Of a stretch of 12,294 bases of DNA, positions 6,501 through 12,294 are shown one piece after another. The position numbers and the translations under genes are program-made. How positions within the stretch are numbered: position 1 is the stretch's first letter; each line of letters opens with the position of its first letter. The notes under the pieces are model-generated. The model did not search any database, had not been told where the DNA came from, and saw only the letters and a list, made by a program, of their open reading frames with translations. Source of the stretch: Bifidobacterium breve (GTDB lineage: Bacteria; Actinomycetota; Acidimicrobiia; IMCC26256; PALSA-555); NCBI GenBank assembly GCA_945889545.1, contig CAMDCC010000061.1:1-12294 (forward strand), in the 5' to 3' direction.

Positions 6501-7950
6501 CCACCGTGTTCCCCCAGCGATACGCCGAGAAGTCGGCGCCGGGCAACTCCAGTACCCGCGTGCCGTGACTCTTCGCGTCGAGCGCGTGTGCCGCGTCGAG
6601 CCAGTACTGCGGGAGATCCTCGGCGCGCTTCAGGTTGTCGCCCACGTAGTCGGCCGACCACGCCGGCGGCATGCCTGCCACCGCGAGCACCGCCACGAGC
6701 ACGCCCGCGGCGATCCCGATCTGACGTCGCCGGACGATCAACGCCGACACACCGATCCCCACGAGCACTGCAACGCCGAGGATCACAAGCGGTGCCGCGC
6801 GCGGTGTGCTGCGCATCGCGAGCCCGACCGTCGATCCTTCGGCAAACGTCTTGAACACACGACCAACGGGTGACGGATCGTCGTAGGGATACGTCCCCAC
6901 TGCGATCACTAGCCCAACCGCGATCAGCGCGACGAAGTACGCCCGGTGGCGCCACCGCGTCATGGCCGCGGCAACAAACGCAAGCACCGGAATCAACAGG
7001 GTCGCCACGAGCAACCAGATCTGCTCCTGGAACTGCGGCGACTGCGTGATCCAGAGACTCAGACCGTCGCGTCCGTAGAAGAACCAATTGCCGAGACCGC
7101 GCAACACTTCGAGCGGAGACGATGCCGCGGCAACCGACTTGACGGTCTCCGTGTAGTCGAGCACCGGAAGGCCGTAGCGTCCTTGCACCGATAAGCCGGC
7201 GATCCACCATGCCGCGGTCGCAAGCACGAGGACGCCAATGCGGCTGGTTACGCGCAATGCGGCTCTCGCACTCACGCGCCGTTCGACCACCACCGCAAAG
7301 ACGATCCAGAGGACGGGTCCGATACCCGCGAACAGCAAAGCGGTGGCATTGGTACCGCCGACGGTGAGCGTGACGAGGGCAAGCAACGCTGGGTGCTTCC
7401 ACCCGGGGTTGCGCAACGACCGCTCGGTCAACGCGATCATCCACGGCAACGCAGCCCAGGGAAGGAGGATCACGGACTGACGCGCCGTGTACGCAAGCAC
7501 GTACGGCGTAAGCATGTACACGAACGCGGCCGCGACCGCGCCGAGGTCGTTGCGTCGTAACGTACGTAGGAGGAACAGCACGCCCGCGCCAGCCGCGAAC
7601 GTGACCGACCCGAGCCAGAGACGCTGCGCGACCCAGTCGGGCACACCGAGCTGCTCCATGAGCCAGTAGTACGGGCCCATCGGGAACAGGTACCCGATGT
7701 TCTGGTGCAGGACGGTGCCCGCGCCAACGGTCGGATCCCACAGGTATGCGGCTCCGCTCAGGAGCCCAATGGGATCGAGGTACAGGTACTGCTTGGTGTC
7801 GGCAGCAACGTCGCCCGGCGCCGAGGCCAGGAATGGCACGTACGCTGCGACCGCGAGCCCAAGATGGGCGAGCACGCCGGGCCGCAGATGGGCGAGCACG
7901 CCGGACCGCTTCGCCAGGGCGGACGGGGCCCGGGTGCTGGTGGCGATCAC
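3553..7950 (-). CDS. AftD-like alpha-(1->3)-arabinofuranosyltransferase family protein (DUF3367, GT-C)
   Basis: This 1465-residue membrane protein has the size and architecture of mycobacterial AftD, a GT-C enzyme that adds arabinofuranose from decaprenyl-phospho-arabinose outside the membrane. The N-terminal block is diagnostic: DVAADTK (47-53, carrying the acidic residues of the first outer loop), LWDP (70-73) and GYLFPMGPYYW (86-96), followed by a multi-helix region to about residue 425. A VTDTNRRR segment lies near 680. A discoidin/galactose-binding-like module spans roughly 740-875 (AFDGDLRTAWTEG), and a second roughly 965-1110 (SAIDGLEATAWTP). A further beta-rich region contains SHNDGWQAEL, and at least three C-terminal membrane helices follow from about 1295. 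The start is GTG 7950, 13 nt after the GT4 stop, without a clear Shine-Dalgarno. GTG codons inside a 24-bp duplication (7899, 7875) are alternatives. The donor sugar need not be arabinose here. Confidence 0.9.
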   Translation of the reverse strand: MIATSTRAPSALAKRSGVLAHLRPGVLAHLGLAVAAYVPFLASAPGDVAADTKQYLYLDPIGLLSGAAYLWDPTVGAGTVLHQNIGYLFPMGPYYWLMEQLGVPDWVAQRLWLGSVTFAAGAGVLFLLRTLRRNDLGAVAAAFVYMLTPYVLAYTARQSVILLPWAALPWMIALTERSLRNPGWKHPALLALVTLTVGGTNATALLFAGIGPVLWIVFAVVVERRVSARAALRVTSRIGVLVLATAAWWIAGLSVQGRYGLPVLDYTETVKSVAAASSPLEVLRGLGNWFFYGRDGLSLWITQSPQFQEQIWLLVATLLIPVLAFVAAAMTRWRHRAYFVALIAVGLVIAVGTYPYDDPSPVGRVFKTFAEGSTVGLAMRSTPRAAPLVILGVAVLVGIGVSALIVRRRQIGIAAGVLVAVLAVAGMPPAWSADYVGDNLKRAEDLPQYWLDAAHALDAKSHGTRVLELPGADFSAYRWGNTVDPILPGLMDRAWVERELVPFGSQASADLLIALDHRFQEGIAEPDAVAAIARLFAAGDVVMRYDLEYERYRTPRPRVLFSVLKAGLRGASRADDFGPRTPNRASAAQPLNDPVELGTPVGAADPPKVQIFEIEQPESIVRTAPVTNPVVVSGDSEGLVDAAAAGVIDGRTLIISSAWYAKHPGVLRRLLARDADLLVTDTNRRRARHWGASRDMTGNTERAGERPLVDDPADHRLEPFPDADDSTRTVAIQRGVKSVQATAYGDPDFLSPEDRPAMAFDGDLRTAWTEGRRGDATGERLVLRLDGPVTTDHVVLVQPQAGVRDRFVSEVTLRLDDGVEQHVRLDAASRSRDGQTIEFPEHSFRKMEVTIDALGGDRDAKNAVGFAEVQVADVRVDEIIRLPVDLLDVAGPDSADHRLTYLMTRLRGSQADYLRSDEEQSLVRQFDVPTEREFALSGTARLNGRASEATLSLILPPSDLANVFDVRSSSHLEGDLRSLATSAIDGLEATAWTPAYGPSVGEWVEYELPSSREPAVFDHLDLEIVADGRHSVPTKLRIQPDDAPAFDVDVPAITDQSRIGATAAVTVQFPEVTAQRVRITVAEVRAVTTIEFFSRTAVELPVAISEFGMAGFVPPVEPDPTWSTGCRDDLLSIDGQPFEVEVRASYSAAVDRQALTLEPCGDSANGISLSPGPHELRAAKGLDTGIDLDRIALASDTDGTPRTEALLGQSGGQESGPDIRVVDEGPVSYDLRVRGADGPFWLVLAQSHNDGWQAELADGSSLGAPDLVDGMANAWFVRPGDNRNLSVTLEWTPQRRIWLGLGVSAIGALACLVIIVRRRKQGAAPVAHNPSSLDIPAFGAIERPQEGERLLENGYSRRVLVGLPIAAAIVGAVIGAPWVGGVAGIAMLGALFDRRARLALRVASVLVLGAASAYVIVQQARNGYPGAYDWPQRFLRVNDWPMLAIVLLAGTVTIDAIEEHAVNNS
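7862..7909. repeat. 24-bp tandem duplication in the AftD-like N-terminus
   Basis: Two 24-bp units (7862-7885 and 7886-7909) differ at one base (g7881 versus a7905). On the minus strand they encode the repeated octapeptides SGVLAHLR and PGVLAHLG just before the first membrane segment. Each copy carries an in-frame GTG codon. Confidence 0.9.
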
Positions 7951-7963
7951 GTGGCGCAGGGGC

Positions 7964-9160
7964 TCACCGCGAACGAGTGCGCGGCATCTCGTCGGCCAAC
8001 ACCTCGAGGACGCCTCGCGCCGTCGCGTCCCAAGTGAAGCGCGCCGCTCGAGCTGCCGCAGCCTCGCTCATGGTTCGGCGCAGCGCGTCGTCGCTCAGCA
8101 GCGTGTCGAGGTGGGTCGCAACGTCATCGTGCGTAGCACCAAGAAATCCGGTCACGCCGGGCTCGAGTGCATCGCGATGACCGGCGATGTCGGTGACCAC
8201 GGCCGGCGTGCCACACGCCGCGGCTTCGGTGATCGACATCCCCCAACCTTCGCGGGCCGACGTGCTCGCGAGCACCCAGGCGCGGCGGTAGAGCTCGATG
8301 AGCGCCGCGTCGTCGATCCGGCCCGGGAGCTCGATCCACGTCTCGGCGTTGTGCGACGCAATGCGCGCCTCGAGGTCGGGGCGTTCGTAGCCCTCCCCCA
8401 CAATCACGGCGCGCAAGCGCGGGTGGCGGGCCTTGAGCGTGACGAGCGCGTCCACGAGCAGATGGAACCGCTTGACCGGGACGAGCCGCCCGACGGCAAC
8501 CACCAACGGATCAAGGTCTCTTTCGCCGCCGATCGAGAACCGCGCGTCGATCCCCGGTTCCACGACCGAGACCCGCTTGTCGCGGAACTTGAGGTCTTCC
8601 ACGAGCTCACGCTTCGAGGAGTTCGACAGCGTGACGATGCGCGTGCGGCGGTAGATCGGCGGTGCAATCCGCGACTCGAGGGTTCGACCGAGGCGAGCGA
8701 GCTTGGACCCGAGCGTCATGTCCCACATCTCAGCGTGCACGTGATGCAAGAACGCGATGCGCGGACCCCTAGCCCAGATGGGCGAGAAGAACGGCATGCC
8801 GTTCCAGATCTCGACGAGTGCGTCGCGCGACCCGTGCCAACCCATGACTTCGCTGATCGCAGCCCGTGGAAACACCAGGTACCGACCGGCCTTGCGAATC
8901 ACGCGATAGCCGTCGCGCCACGCAACTTGTGAGAGCCCTGGCGCATACGAGGTACGGAAGCCGACTTCGATCCCGGCCCGCGCCCACCGGCGCGCGATCT
9001 CGTGCGCGTGGACCTCAGAGCCGCCGGCTTCAGGATCGTCGAGATCACGCCAAGCAAGGAAGTGGACCCGGCCGATCCCTGCCGCAGCAGCAATGTCGCC
9101 GAGCTTCGCAGCCTCGTCGTCGCCAAGCGCGTGTCCGATGGAGTCGTCGAGATCCGGCAC
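7964..9160 (-). CDS. GT4 family glycosyltransferase (GT-B fold)
   Basis: With GTG 9160 as start the product is 398 residues, typical of GT4 retaining enzymes that use nucleotide-sugar donors in the cytoplasm. The N-terminal Rossmann domain holds AGGSE (45-49), the glycine-rich acceptor/donor loop followed by HAHEIARRWA. The C-terminal domain begins near VAVGRLVPVKR (221-231), has the conserved basic Lys230-Arg231, and ends with the EX7E motif in EGWGMSITEAAACGTPAV (Glu304 and Glu312), which binds the donor. GTG 9160 is preferred because GGAGGGAA lies 10 nt upstream. A TTG at 9199 would add 13 residues but has no Shine-Dalgarno. It sits between two membrane glycosyltransferases and probably builds part of the same glycan; its sugar is unknown. 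Confidence 0.9.
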   Translation of the reverse strand: MPDLDDSIGHALGDDEAAKLGDIAAAAGIGRVHFLAWRDLDDPEAGGSEVHAHEIARRWARAGIEVGFRTSYAPGLSQVAWRDGYRVIRKAGRYLVFPRAAISEVMGWHGSRDALVEIWNGMPFFSPIWARGPRIAFLHHVHAEMWDMTLGSKLARLGRTLESRIAPPIYRRTRIVTLSNSSKRELVEDLKFRDKRVSVVEPGIDARFSIGGERDLDPLVVAVGRLVPVKRFHLLVDALVTLKARHPRLRAVIVGEGYERPDLEARIASHNAETWIELPGRIDDAALIELYRRAWVLASTSAREGWGMSITEAAACGTPAVVTDIAGHRDALEPGVTGFLGATHDDVATHLDTLLSDDALRRTMSEAAAARAARFTWDATARGVLEVLADEMPRTRSR

Positions 9161-9170
9161 GCTGAGATAC

Positions 9171-9178
9171 TTCCCTCC
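9171..9178 (-). promoter_or_regulatory. Shine-Dalgarno deciding the GT4 start
   Basis: On the minus strand GGAGGGAA ends 10 nt before GTG 9160. It lies inside the extra coding stretch that a TTG 9199 start would use, so it favours the shorter protein. Confidence 0.55.
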
Positions 9179-9208
9179 GGCAGCGGGGCGAAGGGTCAAG
9201 TGTAGGCG

Positions 9209-10603
9209 CTAGGCCGGTTGGAGCTCTTCTGTGTGCGGAGGATCTGACAGGGATTCTTTCTGGTGCGCGCGTCGCTGGTCCCAGAACCGCACGATGAGCA
9301 CTTCGACCGCGATGGCGCCAAGCACCACAAGCGCGGGTTCGGCAATCGAGCGATACCGCGTGTTCCCAAACGTGTACATCGCAGTGAACGACACGAGGAT
9401 CGGCAGCGCGAGGAGGGGCGCAAGCGTCTTCTTGCGGCGCCAGAGGATCACACCCCCGGTAAGAGCGAAGGGCGCGAGCAGGTAGAACTGCGCCAACGAA
9501 ATCCGCGCGGCCATCTCGGATCGTCCCTCAGTGATGTCGTACGCGATCTTCTGGTTCGGCTGGATCTCGCCCCACGGCGACCCGGGGTGGAAGAGCTCCC
9601 ACATACGCCCGAAGCGCGCAGCGACCACGACAGGGACGCGCTCGAGATTGTCACCGACGTAGTCGAAGGCACGCTTTCGCCAAAACGCGTCGCGCTCTGA
9701 CGGGTCGCCCTTCGGCTGATACTTGATGATGCAGTCGGCACTCCACAAGCCCAGTGACGCGCCGTAGTAGGTCTCATCACAATTGGTCGCGGCGAGCGTG
9801 ATGCCCGCGTCGGCACCGAGCAGCACGCGGTTCTCGAAGATCGTGAAGTTCCGAATCAGCCACGGTGCCATCACGAGTGCAGCAACAGCACCAGCAGCTA
9901 CGAGAAACCCGAGCCGTTCCTTGATCGGACGCCCCGCGAGACGACGCACGAGGAGCGGGATGATGAGGAGCGGGACCAGGAGGAGGAACTCCGAACGCAC
10001 GAGTGCCGAGAAGCCGCACAGTGCGCCGACCACCAGGACGCGCTTGAGAGTCGGTGACTCCCATGCTCGGTATGCGAGCAACAGCACGACGGCGCTCAAG
10101 AGGATCGCCATCGATTCGGAGGTGAGGACCGCGTCGTTCACCCAGAAGTTTCCGTATACCGCCGCGATGAGCGCGGCGAGGATTCCCACCCTTGGCCCGG
10201 CGATCTTGCGTCCGACGAGCCCCATGACGAACACCGCACCGGTGCCGAGCATCACATTCGCGATCATGTGCGCGTGGTGGCTGCGCAACCCCACTACCGA
10301 GAACGCGCTCAGGTACAGCGGAAAGATCGGCCGGTTGGTTGCCGACGGTCCGACCGACACAACGCCGTGCCAGTCCTGGGGATCACTCAGGATGACGGCA
10401 TCGGGGCGCGAGAAGCTCTTCGGTACCCACGTGAGGAAACCCTTCCCATCCGCGATGCCATTCGCCATGAAGTGGGCCGTGAACGGGTCGCCCCACAGGT
10501 TCTGGTCCCACTTCACGCCAATCACGTACCCGAGGCGAATCGCGAGCCCGGCCGCGGTGATCAGGCCGAGCAGCCAGAAGAATCGCCGCGTCGACCACTG
10601 CAC
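9209..10603 (-). CDS. GT39/PMT-like integral membrane glycosyltransferase (ArnT/RgtA-like GT-C)
   Basis: The 464-residue product begins with a short basic stretch and a membrane helix (about 8-30), followed by an outer loop with GDP at 38-40, whose Asp39 is at the usual catalytic position of GT-C enzymes. NRPIFPLYLS (90-99), TSES (161-164), FSALVRSEF (198-206) and APWLIRN (246-252) are the succession of motifs seen in dolichyl-phosphate-mannose mannosyltransferase/PMT_2-type proteins. About ten hydrophobic helices can be counted, with a large extracytoplasmic loop around 253-365 and an NTRYRS motif near the end. Such enzymes take a sugar from a polyprenyl-phosphate donor outside the membrane. 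The start is GTG 10603 with no strong Shine-Dalgarno, 80 nt after the upstream stop. The stop is 48 nt from the preferred GT4 start. Sugar and acceptor (lipid, protein or glycan) are unknown. Confidence 0.85.
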   Translation of the reverse strand: MQWSTRRFFWLLGLITAAGLAIRLGYVIGVKWDQNLWGDPFTAHFMANGIADGKGFLTWVPKSFSRPDAVILSDPQDWHGVVSVGPSATNRPIFPLYLSAFSVVGLRSHHAHMIANVMLGTGAVFVMGLVGRKIAGPRVGILAALIAAVYGNFWVNDAVLTSESMAILLSAVVLLLAYRAWESPTLKRVLVVGALCGFSALVRSEFLLLVPLLIIPLLVRRLAGRPIKERLGFLVAAGAVAALVMAPWLIRNFTIFENRVLLGADAGITLAATNCDETYYGASLGLWSADCIIKYQPKGDPSERDAFWRKRAFDYVGDNLERVPVVVAARFGRMWELFHPGSPWGEIQPNQKIAYDITEGRSEMAARISLAQFYLLAPFALTGGVILWRRKKTLAPLLALPILVSFTAMYTFGNTRYRSIAEPALVVLGAIAVEVLIVRFWDQRRAHQKESLSDPPHTEELQPA

Positions 10604-10640
10604 GGGCGCAAATCTACTTGCTCGCGTTGAGGATTGAACG

Positions 10641-10696
10641 GTCAGAACGTTGGCGTCAGAACGTTGGCGTCAGGACGTTGGCGTCAGGACGTTGTG
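10641..10696. repeat. four-unit 14-bp tandem repeat spanning an acyltransferase stop codon
   Basis: Units are 10641-10654 and 10655-10668 (identical, gtcagaacgttggc), 10669-10682 (one change, gtcaggacgttggc) and 10683-10696 (gtcaggacgttgtg), followed by a seven-base partial copy. The last full unit contains the TGA of the acyltransferase gene; the other three are intergenic. Each unit carries a minus-strand TGA, and because 14 is not a multiple of three these fall in all three frames. The first two units contain the palindrome AACGTT. Confidence 0.92.
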
Positions 10697-11892
10697 GTCA
10701 GGGAGCGCTCGCGCCGCAACCGGAGCACCGGGCTCTCGATGAAGTTCCACGAGACGATCGCGGCGGTCAGAGTCAACATGCCCGCGTATCCCAAGACTGC
10801 GAAGACGTCGACGTCGAACACGGGGAGGCCGGTCGTCGAGAAGAAGCGACCGAGCCAGAGCTCGTGCCACAGGTAGATGCCGTACGACACGACACCGAGG
10901 CCCACGAGCACCGGGTGCCGCAAGGTGCGGCGCGCAAGGCCGCGTTCCTGGTCGCCGAAGATGCCCGGGAGCAAGAGGAAGAACGCGGTCGCCCCGTACA
11001 GCAAGGTCCATGCAAGCCATTGACCCCGCGAGAGCTGCCGGTAGTCGAGCGGGAGGTCGAAGAGCGTTGAGACCGCCACAAACGCGAACCCAGCGAGCCC
11101 CCAGCACATCCACGGTCGCTTCCCAGCGAACTCGGCGAGGCGCGACCGCACGTGGCCGGTCTCGATGCCGGCACTCACAACCGCCAGCAACATCCCGAGT
11201 GCGAACTGGTCGAAGAACGCGGGAAGCCACGAGAGCTCGATCAACGGGCGCGGATTGATCGAGAGCACGATCATCCGGTACGCGATGCCCGTCATGAAGA
11301 GCACGACGAGCCCGACCAGCTCCACTCGTACGACACCCTTCGCTCGGCGCGCCACGGTGCGGATCCCGAGCGCCCACAGCGGCAGGAAGAGATAGAAGGC
11401 AACCTCCACGCAGAGCGTCCATGCCTGTTGGATGCCGCCGTATGCGTGACTCGCGGTGTACTGCTGGAGCAAGCCGAAGTACGAGATGAAGTCGCCGAGG
11501 TTGTCGATGCTGTGCTTCGGACCGGACTGGCGAAACACCCAGACGACGGCGATGAGCGCCACCCAGTACGCAGGGAAGATGCGCAGGAACCGACCCACGA
11601 AGTAGTCGCGAAGCTCCGGTCCGGGCACACCACGCAGATGCGCGAGCACGAACGGGCGGTACAGGAGGAATCCCGAGATGAGGAAGAAGACCGAGACGCC
11701 GACGTCGAGACGGATCAGGAACTGACCGAGGTCGAGTCCGAAGATTCCCAGGCTTGGGGTCCGACCGATCGTCCCGCTGACGAACGTTGCGTGGAGCACG
11801 AACACCGCGACGGCCGCGAGCCCGCGGTAGCCGTTGAAGCACGGGAAGAAGGCGCGGTCGGGCGCATCCACCGGCGGCGCCGTGGGAGTCAC
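10684..11892 (-). CDS. acyltransferase 3 family membrane protein (OafA/YrhL-like O-acyltransferase)
   Basis: The 402-residue product is a polytopic acyltransferase-3 protein. This family moves acyl groups, commonly acetyl or succinyl, onto sugars of envelope polysaccharides. Landmarks are FNGYRGLAAVAVFVLH (19-34, with conserved Arg23 and catalytic-type His34), VSVFFLISGFLLYRPF, the RFLRIFPAYW block, and AWTLCVEVAFYLFLP. About ten membrane helices can be counted and the protein ends soon after the last, so no SGNH domain is fused. The GTG start at 11892 overlaps the upstream stop (GTGA) and has AGGGAAG 8 nt before it. The C-terminus is a close paralogue of the partial gene upstream. Its stop codon lies in a 14-bp tandem repeat. 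The acyl group and target are unknown. Confidence 0.92.
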   Translation of the reverse strand: MTPTAPPVDAPDRAFFPCFNGYRGLAAVAVFVLHATFVSGTIGRTPSLGIFGLDLGQFLIRLDVGVSVFFLISGFLLYRPFVLAHLRGVPGPELRDYFVGRFLRIFPAYWVALIAVVWVFRQSGPKHSIDNLGDFISYFGLLQQYTASHAYGGIQQAWTLCVEVAFYLFLPLWALGIRTVARRAKGVVRVELVGLVVLFMTGIAYRMIVLSINPRPLIELSWLPAFFDQFALGMLLAVVSAGIETGHVRSRLAEFAGKRPWMCWGLAGFAFVAVSTLFDLPLDYRQLSRGQWLAWTLLYGATAFFLLLPGIFGDQERGLARRTLRHPVLVGLGVVSYGIYLWHELWLGRFFSTTGLPVFDVDVFAVLGYAGMLTLTAAIVSWNFIESPVLRLRRERSLTTTS

Positions 11893-12294
11893 GACGGCGA
11901 CTTCCCTGATGGCGCAACGGCTGACGACGAGAGGCCTGACGATGCGACAACTGGCGACATTCGGCGTCGCCAGGGAGGGCGGTCCTTGAAGCGCAGCACG
12001 GGGCGCTCAACGAGGTAGTAGCTCGCGGTTGCGGTGAGCAAGGCGTAGGCCATCGCGATGGCCATGACGGCGACGATCGGACCTTGGAACAGATCCTTGT
12101 AGCCGAGCCAGTCCTCACGGGCGTACCCGAGCCATGCCTGATGCCAGAGGTAGACGCCGTACGACACGAGCCCGATGTATGCGATCGGTGCCCAGCGCAG
12201 AAACCGCCGGACCAATCCGCGTTGTTGGTCGCCGAACACTGCCGGGATGAGAAGGAACAACCCGGTCAGTCCATACAACGTCTGACGGATGAAG
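11889..12294 (-). CDS. acyltransferase 3 family membrane protein, C-terminal part (5' end outside window)
   Basis: The frame is open to the window edge, so the true start lies beyond 12294; only about 134 C-terminal residues are visible. They align by eye with the downstream acyltransferase: GLFLLIPAVFGDQQRGL, GLVSYGVYLWHQAWLG, then a last membrane helix and LVERPVLRFKDRP, matching FGDQERGL, GVVSYGIYLWHELWLG and FIESPVLRLRRER. This is the final three-helix portion of the acyltransferase-3 fold and lacks the catalytic His region, which would be outside the window. After the last helix comes a Ser/Pro/Ala tail of about 30 residues absent from the neighbour. A TTG at 12278 is not a credible start because conserved sequence continues upstream of it. 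Confidence 0.88.
   Translation of the reverse strand, partial: FIRQTLYGLTGLFLLIPAVFGDQQRGLVRRFLRWAPIAYIGLVSYGVYLWHQAWLGYAREDWLGYKDLFQGPIVAVMAIAMAYALLTATASYYLVERPVLRFKDRPPWRRRMSPVVASSGLSSSAVAPSGKSPS
11901..11907 (-). promoter_or_regulatory. Shine-Dalgarno of the second acyltransferase
   Basis: On the minus strand AGGGAAG lies 8 nt before GTG 11892, inside the coding end of the upstream acyltransferase. It supports the GTGA overlap start and translational coupling. Confidence 0.55.

Noticed and set aside
6227..7741. 504-codon minus-strand open frame inside the AftD-like gene
   Set aside because: It has Arg-rich composition without motifs and overlaps the conserved GT-C region in another frame; a shadow.
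7697..8932. 411-codon plus-strand open frame opposite the GT4 and AftD-like genes
   Set aside because: It is antisense to motif-bearing coding sequence, with Arg/His/Asp-rich composition and no recognisable domain.
10641..10696. 14-bp repeats as a CRISPR array
   Set aside because: The units are directly abutting with no spacers and are far too short for CRISPR repeats; no cas genes are present.
10670..12118. 482-codon minus-strand open frame across both acyltransferase genes
   Set aside because: It is Arg/Pro/Ser-rich, lacks any family motif, and runs in a different frame through conserved acyltransferase-3 motifs; a GC-driven shadow.

Overview
This is a GC-rich window with dense coding, short or overlapping gene junctions, GTG and TTG starts, and an AftD/DUF3367-type giant glycosyltransferase. 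Together these point to an actinobacterium. The style of the glycosylation genes (DUF2304 beside a GT2, GGSE-type GT4, AftD-like protein) would fit Acidimicrobiia, but I cannot place it more precisely from sequence alone. No tRNA, rRNA, CRISPR array, transposase or phage gene was seen.

Layout. (1) Positions 1-881, plus strand: the tail of a D-2-hydroxyacid dehydrogenase overlaps a class II aldolase by 8 bp. This looks like the end of a small sugar or sugar-acid catabolic operon entering from the left. (2) Positions 907-12294, minus strand: nine consecutive genes in one direction, converging on the aldolase across a 25-bp gap. In transcription order (right to left) they are: an acyltransferase-3 protein cut by the window edge; a second, paralogous acyltransferase-3; a GT39/PMT-like membrane glycosyltransferase; a cytoplasmic GT4 glycosyltransferase; a 1465-residue AftD-like membrane glycosyltransferase with discoidin-like modules; a GT2 of the polyprenyl-phosphate sugar synthase type; a DUF2304 membrane protein; a class I methyltransferase; and a caffeoyl-CoA-type O-methyltransferase. 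Two junctions are GTGA stop/start overlaps, most others are 9-55 nt, and the longest is about 80 nt, so they are probably one operon or a few overlapping transcripts.

Inferred joint role. The set reads as an envelope-glycan module. GT2 with DUF2304 could make a polyprenyl-phosphate-linked sugar on the inner face of the membrane. The two GT-C-type proteins (AftD-like and GT39-like) could use such lipid-linked donors outside. The GT4 would add nucleotide-sugar-derived residues inside, and the two acyltransferases and at least one methyltransferase could decorate the glycan. The sugar, the acceptor and the final polymer cannot be read from the sequence.

The most notable non-coding structure is a four-unit 14-bp tandem array (10641-10696) that overlaps the stop codon of the second acyltransferase and places a TGA in all three minus-strand frames. 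Other short tandem duplications lie inside genes: 24 bp in the AftD-like N-terminus, two 12-bp pairs in the DUF2304 tail, and a 6-bp triplet in the GT2 tail.
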